A DNA stretch of 7,221 nucleotides from CAYMDD01 sp964409675 (GTDB lineage: Bacteria > Pseudomonadota > Alphaproteobacteria > Rickettsiales > SXRF01), in assembly GCA_964409675.1 (NCBI GenBank), contig CAYPEF010000108.1:1-7221 (forward strand). Direction: 5' to 3'. The notes under the pieces were generated by a model. That model was given only the letters and a program-made list of their open reading frames with translations, had not been told where the DNA came from and made no database searches. This document shows, piece after piece, positions 1-3,644 of this stretch. The stretch's first letter is position 1; every line of letters starts with the position of its first letter. Both the position numbers and the translations under genes were made by a program.

Positions 1-75
1 CGCTAAAACCCTAGCGTTTAGGCCGCCGACCGCCTGGGGACGGTGTGCAGTAGCGCTAAGGGGTACAGGTATAAA
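1..75 (+). repeat. 75-bp dispersed direct repeat, copy A
   Basis: This segment aligns without gaps to 1307-1381 in the same orientation, with 59 of 75 positions identical by hand count. The outer parts are best conserved: about 33 bases on the left, beginning CGCTAAAACCCTAGC, and about 14 on the right, ending TACAGGTATAAA. The middle 25 bases differ most. The left end contains a short inverted repeat, CTAAA with TTTAG. The copy starts at the window edge, so it may extend further left. The 3' end of the leftward pentapeptide-repeat gene runs into it, and its TAA stop lies at 18-20. Family and mobility are unknown. It could be a small intergenic repeat like those known from Rickettsiales, or a recombination or attachment sequence. 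Confidence 0.75.
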
Positions 76-722
76 AGATAAACGTTTAGAATCGATATAA
101 GAGTGAAGACGACCAAGGTCGATATTATAAAATTAACAGGCCTATATCCAAACCCACAAAGCCATTCGTATATGAAGCTCTTGGCAAATAATGAGGCGTA
201 TTGCAATTTGCCAAACTTGTTTGCTTCTAGGTCATATTTTAATTGCGCTCTCTTCCATCGACGAAATTCAATATCAGCATTCATAGCAAAATCCGGCTGA
301 TCCATATTATCAGCGTTTTTCATTAACTGCTGAAATGTATCTACCCCCAAATTTGCAAAGTTTTTCTTATAGCTCTTATCAAAACGCACGCTAACCGGAT
401 CCCAGTAGCATTCTACAATTTTAGCTTTGTAAAAATTGCAGTTCAGAAACTTGCAGCGATGGAATTCTACCTTTGCAAAAGTAGTCCCAATAAAGAGGCA
501 GTCTGTAAATTCACAATCCGTGAATGTGACTTGTTCAATTACTTTCTTAGAAAAACTGACATTGGAAAATTTTATGCCTTTTACTTTTTTGAAATTCTGC
601 GGCCATGAATCTGGCTTGTACAAGACGTTTTTAAGGTCGGCCGATGTTTTGAAATGATTGCAGAAATTCTCTTCTTCGTAAGTCTCAAAGGGCTGATTAA
701 GTTTGAAGAAATATTTTAGCAT
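18..722 (-). CDS. Pentapeptide-repeat protein with C-terminal membrane span, probably truncated
   Basis: The 234-residue product has a soluble N-terminal region. Aromatic residues then follow at strict five-residue spacing (F52, F57, F67, F72, F77, F82, F87, F92, F97, with I62 and I102 in register), which is the mark of a pentapeptide-repeat right-handed beta-helix. A charged linker of about 90 residues follows, then a hydrophobic segment at about 197-226 that looks like a membrane span after the motif GFGYRP. In related proteins such a span is often followed by a second helix and a pore-like ion-channel segment; here the protein stops soon after. Residues from about 217 onward are encoded inside repeat copy A, so the original C-terminus may have been replaced. 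The start is ATG at 720-722, 8 bp after the stop of the XRE regulator gene, which suggests one operon. No strong ribosome site is visible. The gene is clearly more AT-rich than the core genes in the window, consistent with transfer. Substrate and role are unknown. Confidence 0.75.
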   Translation of the reverse strand: MLKYFFKLNQPFETYEEENFCNHFKTSADLKNVLYKPDSWPQNFKKVKGIKFSNVSFSKKVIEQVTFTDCEFTDCLFIGTTFAKVEFHRCKFLNCNFYKAKIVECYWDPVSVRFDKSYKKNFANLGVDTFQQLMKNADNMDQPDFAMNADIEFRRWKRAQLKYDLEANKFGKLQYASLFAKSFIYEWLCGFGYRPVNFIISTLVVFTLISILNVYLLYLYPLALLHTVPRRSAA

Positions 723-730
723 ATCAACAA

Positions 731-973
731 CTAACGATCAGCTTTATCAATAAGCTCAGGCAGTGATTCGCCAAGCGCATCTGTAATTTTAAGACAAACC
801 AAAATAGTTGGCATACGCTTACCGCTTTCGACGCGGCTAATAGTACTGCGATCAACACCAGCAGCATCGGCTAGGGTTTGATGGCTCAAACCCTTTTCGA
901 GCCTCTTCTGTTTTAGAAGCTTTACAAGATTGGATGTTACTTTCTCGGCATGTCTATTTCGCATGCCCGACAT
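731..973 (-). CDS. XRE-family helix-turn-helix transcriptional regulator
   Basis: This 80-residue protein is almost entirely one Cro/C1-type HTH domain at about residues 15-72. The recognition region reads SHQTLADAAGVDRSTISRVE, followed by SGKRMP, the usual positive turn after the recognition helix. No effector or dimerisation domain is added, so it resembles the small regulators found in mobile elements, toxin-antitoxin loci and restriction cassettes. The start is ambiguous between ATG at 971-973 and an in-frame ATG at 962-964; neither has a good ribosome site. Its TAG stop at 731-733 lies 8 bp before the pentapeptide-repeat gene, so the two are probably co-transcribed. A divergent gene starts 84 bp away, and the shared upstream region holds a 9-bp direct repeat that could be its operator. 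The regulated genes are inferred from position only. Confidence 0.85.
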   Translation of the reverse strand: MSGMRNRHAEKVTSNLVKLLKQKRLEKGLSHQTLADAAGVDRSTISRVESGKRMPTILVCLKITDALGESLPELIDKADR

Positions 974-1020
974 ACTCGCTGTAATTCAAAGAGAAATAAA
1001 CGTGCCTATCGGCCCGTTTC

Positions 1021-1040
1021 TGCTTTCCATTTGCTTTCCA
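1021..1040 (+). promoter_or_regulatory. Direct repeat TGCTTTCCA x2, candidate operator
   Basis: The 9-mer TGCTTTCCA occurs at 1021-1029 and again at 1032-1040, an offset of 11 bp or about one helical turn. It sits between the divergent starts of the XRE regulator and the small membrane protein, just upstream of a -10-like TATGAT at 1046-1051. Two same-face half-sites next to an XRE gene would suit autoregulation, but this is position-based inference. Confidence 0.35.
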
Positions 1041-1045
1041 AAGAG

Positions 1046-1051
1046 TATGAT
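1046..1051 (+). promoter_or_regulatory. -10-like box TATGAT of a possible leaderless promoter
   Basis: TATGAT matches five of six bases of the sigma-70 -10 consensus. The preferred ATG of the following gene is at 1058, seven bases downstream, about where transcription would begin, and no ribosome site precedes it. The -35 position (around 1023-1028, CTTTCC) is poor, so an activator or a different promoter is possible. Confidence 0.3.
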
Positions 1052-1057
1052 AGCCCC

Positions 1058-1312
1058 ATGGAAAACTATAATTTCTTGGCCGACTTACTGAACAAATTTT
1101 CCCAGCTTACGCCGTGGGTGCAGGCATTGCTGGGCTTGGGTGTGTGTGCCGTTGTGCTGGGCAGTGCATATTTTCTAAAAGAAATAGTAGCGGTAGTTAT
1201 AAGCCCGTTTCGGAAACCAGCCGAACCGAAGCCGCCGAAGAAAGAGTGGCAGGACAAATATTATCGGGATGCAATCCCTGAGGCTAAAAGCGAGCTTCCG
1301 GAAACCCGCTAA
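1058..1312 (+). CDS. Small single-span membrane protein, function unknown
   Basis: I do not recognise this 84-residue protein. It begins with an amphipathic segment (MENYNFLADLLNKFSQLTP), has one hydrophobic span at about residues 20-46, and ends in a charged, proline-rich tail (KPAEPKPPKKEW and beyond). The basic residues directly after the span suggest that the tail is cytoplasmic. The frame is open further upstream to an ATG at 950, but that stretch overlaps the divergent XRE gene and the shared regulatory region and reads as low-quality protein, so I chose ATG 1058. No Shine-Dalgarno sequence is visible, and a leaderless transcript is possible. Its TAA stop at 1310-1312 falls within the first bases of repeat copy B. 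It is the third gene of the repeat-bracketed block and faces the SOUL gene convergently. Confidence 0.6.
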   Translation: MENYNFLADLLNKFSQLTPWVQALLGLGVCAVVLGSAYFLKEIVAVVISPFRKPAEPKPPKKEWQDKYYRDAIPEAKSELPETR

Positions 1313-1381
1313 AACCCTAGCTTTTAGGCCGCCCACCGCTTGCAGCGTCCGTGCAGCGTCGGTAAAGGCTACAGGTATAAA
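1307..1381 (+). repeat. 75-bp dispersed direct repeat, copy B
   Basis: This is the second copy of the repeat at 1-75, in the same orientation and with no gaps (59 of 75 identical by hand count). Its left end forms a small hairpin, CTAAAA with TTTTAG around a seven-base loop at 1309-1327. Its variable middle carries TGCAGCGTC twice (1341-1349 and 1352-1360), which copy A lacks. The upstream small membrane protein gene ends inside the first six bases. Together the copies bracket 1231 bp that hold three accessory genes. Confidence 0.75.
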
Positions 1382-1425
1382 CGCCCTTGGGCTAGGCGTA
1401 AGACCACTGTGGGACTAACTGCGGA

Positions 1426-1454
1426 CGTAGGTTTTAGTTTACTACGGCTAAAAC
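1426..1454. repeat. Overlapping inverted repeats between convergent genes
   Basis: CGTAG (1426-1430) can pair with CTACG (1442-1446), and GTTTTAG (1431-1437) can pair with CTAAAAC (1448-1454). The two stems interleave, so they are more likely alternative hairpins than a pseudoknot, since the connecting loops would be 0 and 1 bases long. The element lies 32 bp from the SOUL stop, between convergent genes. It could help terminate transcription, but no T-run follows on either strand. Confidence 0.3.
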
Positions 1455-1485
1455 GACTTAGAACGGAGTTAGCAGCTATAGCCAG

Positions 1486-2127
1486 CTATTTTGCGATCTC
1501 CACCATCACTTCGTTACGGCGCAGGAAAGGCAGCGTCCATGGTGGATTGAAAAAGGCGTAAGTAGGGGAGGACAGCGCGGATAGGTTCTTCGACTGGATA
1601 AACGCTTTCAGTTCTTCTTCGTGTTTTTTAAGGCTTTCCTGTCCGGCCATGCCGGAAAAGCGAATAACAGCAAAACGCTTGCCCTCGATTTCTTTCAGTT
1701 TCACTGCATCGTTATTTGGCTTCGGCAGCGACTCCATCGTGTAGCTTGCAGGCATGACGAAGCGGACGTTCCACGTGTTCCCGTTCCCTTGTTGGGTAAC
1801 GGGTGCGGTCATCGCAATCTTCTCGCTTGCAGCTTGCGTAACGGGCGCGGTCATCGCCACTTTCTGAGCGGATACGTTGTTGCCGAAAATATAATCGGCG
1901 ATGATGCGAAAGCCTTGGCTAATCGCTTCCTTGCGTTCGCCTGTTACTTCCGCTTCGGCAACGATCATCGGCGCGTAGTCGCGGATTTCAATACTGCCGT
2001 GGGTTTCAGCGACGGTATATTTTGCTTGTTCGACATTACTCACCATCGGTCCCCATAAGGCTGCGCCCAGTACAATAATGGCTGCAATGGCTAGCCAGAT
2101 ATACTTTTTCTTGGCTCGTAATTTCAT
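1486..2127 (-). CDS. SOUL-family heme-binding protein, membrane-anchored
   Basis: The 213-residue product has a basic start (MKLRAKKK), then a hydrophobic segment of about 20 residues (YIWLAIAAIIVLGAALWGPM) that is a signal anchor or uncleaved signal peptide. The rest matches the SOUL/HBP heme-binding family: the opening YTVAETHGSIEIRDYAPMIV, the AMTAPVT motif, and the C-terminal FFNPPWTLPFLRRNEVMVEI. The domain probably lies outside the cytoplasmic membrane. The MTAPVT motif occurs twice in quick succession (KVAMTAPVTQ and KIAMTAPVTQ), as in some bacterial members. Physiological ligand and role are not established; heme or tetrapyrrole binding is inferred from the family. I use ATG at 2125-2127; an in-frame TTG four codons earlier is possible. 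Only 17 bp separate it from the CCA end of the upstream tRNA on the same strand, so it may be read from the tRNA promoter. Confidence 0.88.
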   Translation of the reverse strand: MKLRAKKKYIWLAIAAIIVLGAALWGPMVSNVEQAKYTVAETHGSIEIRDYAPMIVAEAEVTGERKEAISQGFRIIADYIFGNNVSAQKVAMTAPVTQAASEKIAMTAPVTQQGNGNTWNVRFVMPASYTMESLPKPNNDAVKLKEIEGKRFAVIRFSGMAGQESLKKHEEELKAFIQSKNLSALSSPTYAFFNPPWTLPFLRRNEVMVEIAK

Positions 2128-2144
2128 ATTATCTTTCAATATGA

Positions 2145-2220
2145 TGGTGGGGGGTGAGGGACTTGAACCCCCGACAAAGGCGTTATGAGCGCCCTGCTCT
2201 AACCAACTGAGCTAACCCCC
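2145..2220 (-). tRNA. tRNA with CAU anticodon (elongator Met or Ile2), 5' base lost in gap
   Basis: On the minus strand the sequence folds into a full cloverleaf. The D-stem is GCTC/GAGC, the anticodon stem GGGCG/CGCCT carries the loop CTCATAA (anticodon CAU), and the T-stem GGGGG/CCCTC carries the loop TTCAAGT. The 3' acceptor strand ACCCCCC is followed by discriminator A and an encoded CCA (2145-2147). The sequence before the gap begins GGGGGT, so the 5' acceptor strand lacks one G, which must be in or replaced by the N run. It is not the initiator: the 1-72 pair would be G-C. Sequence alone does not separate elongator Met from the lysidine-modified Ile tRNA. Confidence 0.9.
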
Positions 2221-2230
2221 NNNNNNNNNN
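2221..2230. other. Assembly gap (10 N)
   Basis: Ten undetermined bases abut the 5' end of the tRNA gene exactly. A gap of this round size is usually a scaffold placeholder, so the true distance between the two sides, and any missing genes, cannot be known from this sequence. Confidence 0.95.
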
Positions 2231-2296
2231 AAAAGTGCGATCCGAAATATAAAAATCTTTTCGACCGACTTCTATCTCTTTTTGGCTACACACCTT

Positions 2297-2302
2297 ATTA
2301 TA
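2297..2302 (-). promoter_or_regulatory. Leftward TATAAT -10 box, possible tRNA promoter
   Basis: The minus strand reads GGCTATAATAAGG, an exact -10 consensus, about 76 bases upstream of the tRNA 5' end if the gap length is taken literally. No good -35 hexamer lies 16-18 bases upstream, where the sequence is a T-run and AT-rich. It could drive the tRNA and the SOUL gene. Confidence 0.3.
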
Positions 2303-2400
2303 GCCTTATTATTCAAAAAACTATCCTGCACCCAAAGGCTCCGAAATTCTCCGAAACCAGAAGCAGCAGGGACTTCCAAGACTTTACCCCAGCGAGGCGA

Positions 2401-2446
2401 ACAAAGCGTTATGAGCGCCCTGCTCTAACCGCTGAGCTAAACCCCC
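2401..2446 (-). pseudogene. Partial tRNA(CAU) copy, 5' half only
   Basis: Minus-strand bases repeat the 5' acceptor strand, D-arm and anticodon arm of the tRNA at 2145-2220, including the CTCATAA loop and the following ACGC. The match to 2174-2220 is near-perfect apart from a few single-base indels and a changed D-loop. Beyond that point (2400 and below) there is no T-arm with TTCRA and no C-rich 3' acceptor strand, so it cannot form a tRNA. It may be an integration scar, a duplication remnant, or the old copy left after replacement. Confidence 0.75.
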
Positions 2447-2534
2447 GTCTGGCAATCAATGCTTCACCGCTTTTGCACGTGCGGAATGAATGATATAGCC
2501 AAGGCGGAAAGGGAGCACAAGCCATTAGCGGCGC

Positions 2535-2562
2535 TTGCCGGGGGCTTTCATGCTTGTATATG
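2535..2562 (+). promoter_or_regulatory. Candidate sigma-70 promoter for rpmE
   Basis: TTGCCG (2535-2540) and TATATG (2557-2562) are separated by 16 bases, each matching four or five of six consensus positions. Transcription would begin near 2569, giving a leader of about 60 bases before the rpmE start at 2630. Confidence 0.45.
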
Positions 2563-2629
2563 GCCAATTTTTGGTTGCGCGGCTAGGTTTTTTCCGCTAA
2601 ACATCCGCTCCTTTAGGAGATTTTGGCAT

Positions 2630-2914
2630 ATGAAACAGGCGATTCATCCCGATTATCACATGATTACCGTGGCGATGACCGACGGCACCACCTACCAGAC
2701 GCGCTCTACCTGGGGCAAGGAAGGCGACACGCTGCGCCTGGACGTGGACCCCAAGACACACCCGGCATGGGTCGGCGGCGTTAACCTGCGCAAAACCGGT
2801 CAGATGGAGAAATTCAATAATAAATTCAGTGCGTTCTCCGCAGCTGCCTCCAAGTCGGGAACCAAGGCTGGCGCGGATGCGCCGAAGGAAGAGAAGAAGG
2901 GCAATAAGTCCTGA
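2630..2914 (+). CDS. rpmE: 50S ribosomal protein L31, cysteine-free form
   Basis: The 94-residue protein begins MKQAIHPDYHMITVAMTDGT and continues with YQTRSTWGKEGDTLRLDVDP and THPAWVGG, which is the L31 fold as seen in alphaproteobacteria. L31 binds the large subunit near the central protuberance and contributes to the bridge with the 30S head. The paired cysteines of the zinc-binding form are absent, so this is the C-minus, zinc-independent type. The core ends near FNNKFSAF (about residue 70). The remaining roughly 25 residues are a lysine- and alanine-rich tail of low complexity, a common lineage-specific extension. ATG 2630 is chosen because AGGAGA sits nine bases upstream (2615-2620) and the conserved protein starts there, although the frame stays open further upstream. 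The gene ends 8 bp before the stop of the convergent downstream gene. Confidence 0.95.
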   Translation: MKQAIHPDYHMITVAMTDGTTYQTRSTWGKEGDTLRLDVDPKTHPAWVGGVNLRKTGQMEKFNNKFSAFSAAASKSGTKAGADAPKEEKKGNKS

Positions 2915-2922
2915 TTCCTGTA

Positions 2923-3243
2923 TTAATGCGCCTGCCGGGCCGGGCGGGTGAGCAGTTGCTGGCGTAGCCTGGCGGCTAAACTTTGCGTTTTGCGCGTGAG
3001 CATGTAGCGGCGGACGATAGTTTCCAGCCGGGGCCAGCTTAGGCCATTTTCCCCGTCATACTCTTCGCGGAATAGTCCGAAAATGCGCTGGCATTCCTCT
3101 GTGTCCGGCATAAGCCAGCCATGGTCTTCGCAAAGGGTCTTGATGTCGTTGGCGTGCCAGAGAATGTCGACGAAATAGCCGCGTTCGCGCAGGAAATCGA
3201 GGGCTATCTGTTCGGAATGAATGGCGTTGCTGGATAATATCAT
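2923..3243 (-). CDS. Hypothetical protein, 106 residues
   Basis: I do not recognise this protein. It is soluble in appearance, with no signal or membrane segment. The first 75 residues mix acidic and aromatic residues (for example GYFVDILWHANDIKTLCEDHGW and FGLFREEYDGENGLSWPRLE), and the C-terminal 30 are strongly basic (RRYMLTRKTQSLAARLRQQLLTRPARQAH), which may bind nucleic acid or acidic partners. The start is well supported: AAGGGGAG lies 7-8 bases upstream of the ATG at 3241-3243 on the minus strand. It converges on rpmE with an 8-bp gap and diverges from dnaK across a 400-bp region with a striking palindrome. Base composition matches the core genes, so I consider it real. Confidence 0.7.
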   Translation of the reverse strand: MILSSNAIHSEQIALDFLRERGYFVDILWHANDIKTLCEDHGWLMPDTEECQRIFGLFREEYDGENGLSWPRLETIVRRYMLTRKTQSLAARLRQQLLTRPARQAH

Positions 3244-3297
3244 GACATATCTCCCCTTCTGTATGCGTTTTTTAGTAATCGCGGGTGCAACCCTTAA

Positions 3298-3313
3298 TAG
3301 TAATTAATTACTA
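3298..3313. promoter_or_regulatory. Perfect 16-bp palindrome TAGTAATTAATTACTA, candidate operator
   Basis: The sequence equals its own reverse complement over all 16 bases. A further half-site, TAGTAAT, lies at 3273-3279 in the same direction. The palindrome is 55 bp upstream of the 106-residue gene and about 240 bp upstream of the dnaK promoter candidate, so a dimeric repressor there would most directly affect the leftward gene. The regulator is not identifiable. Confidence 0.45.
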
Positions 3314-3534
3314 ATCTTTGGTTAATAAAAACGAGGTAATGGCAACTATTCATCCCCGGTTATTGGCTTCATACTGCCATGGTGTTGAGTTGGTTGCAAA
3401 AAAACCGTCTTTTGTGCATCAAAAAAAAGATAATCATTACATTGGCGGCGGGAAGGGGGAAATAACGGGCGATGGCTGCGGATACAATCAGCGCGTGTAA
3501 AAGCGCCGCATGCCGCATTTATTTTCCTGTCCCT

Positions 3535-3562
3535 GTTGCCAAGCGAAAAACAGTACTTATAT
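3535..3562 (+). promoter_or_regulatory. Candidate heat-shock promoter of dnaK
   Basis: GTTG at 3535-3538 is followed after 17 bases by CTTATAT at 3556-3562. This fits the alphaproteobacterial RpoH-type form as I recall it (CTTG, 17-18 bases, CYTATNT) at all but the first base. The same bases also read as a sigma-70 promoter, TTGCCA-N16-TATATG, so sequence alone cannot separate the two. Transcription from about 3570 would give a leader of about 75 bases. Confidence 0.5.
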
Positions 3563-3576
3563 GTCATAGCAAACCA

Positions 3577-3594
3577 GCCGCTTATGCCTGCGGC
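3577..3594 (+). promoter_or_regulatory. Small hairpin in dnaK leader
   Basis: GCCGC (3577-3581) pairs with GCGGC (3590-3594) around an 8-base loop, just downstream of the predicted transcription start. It does not cover the ribosome site at 3632-3637. It may simply stabilise the 5' end, and an RNA-thermometer role is not supported by the visible pairing. Confidence 0.3.
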
Positions 3595-3644
3595 GAGTCG
3601 TGGGCACTAGCATATAAAATAAAAGGAAAATAAGGAGTTAGGAT

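Larger units (their letters stand above)
2231..2629. other. Non-coding stretch between tRNA gap and rpmE
   Basis: I see no convincing gene in these roughly 400 bases. The first 170 are AT-rich and hold a perfect leftward -10 box. A broken tRNA 5' half follows at 2401-2446, then a stretch of about 180 bases with the probable rpmE promoter. A rightward open frame begins at 2459, but it is only an upstream extension of rpmE and does not read as conserved protein. Confidence 0.6.
3244..3644. other. Divergent intergenic region upstream of dnaK
   Basis: This 401-bp region carries upstream signals for both flanking genes: a 16-bp palindrome near the left end, the dnaK promoter candidate near 3535-3562, a leader hairpin at 3577-3594 and a ribosome site at 3632-3637. 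Short open frames on both strands around 3318-3567 lack ribosome sites and credible protein sequence. A small RNA cannot be excluded in 3315-3530, but I see no clear terminator to support one. Confidence 0.55.

Noticed and set aside
103..657. Plus-strand frames opposite the pentapeptide-repeat gene (103-300, 436-657)
   Set aside because: They are antisense to a gene with an unmistakable five-residue periodicity.
1309..1320. CTAAAACCCTAG resembling a eukaryotic telomere unit
   Set aside because: It occurs singly in each copy of the 75-bp repeat, not as a tandem array, and the context is bacterial.
1340..1561. Plus-strand frame of 73 codons starting in repeat copy B
   Set aside because: It runs into the 3' end of the SOUL gene in antisense, lacks a ribosome site and looks like random arginine-rich sequence.
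2459..2629. Upstream extension of the rpmE frame to 2459
   Set aside because: The L31 family begins at MKQAIHPDYH with a good ribosome site before it. The extension contains the likely promoter and lies next to the tRNA fragment.
2929..2950. GC-rich hairpin at the convergent rpmE / 106-residue gene ends
   Set aside because: Eight pairs including two wobbles are possible, but no T-run follows on either strand and it lies inside the coding end of the leftward gene, so I do not call it a terminator.
3429..3442. Fur-box-like AGATAATCATTAC
   Set aside because: Only about one half-site resembles the Fur consensus, and it lies in an AT-rich tract next to an A-run.
3318..3567. Short frames on both strands upstream of dnaK
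   Set aside because: They overlap each other and the dnaK promoter region, and the protein sequences show no domain-like features.
3594..3615. CIRCE-like element before dnaK (GAGT and GCACT near 3595-3613)
   Set aside because: The spacing and sequence do not match TTAGCACTC-N9-GAGTGCTAA, and no true inverted repeat is formed.
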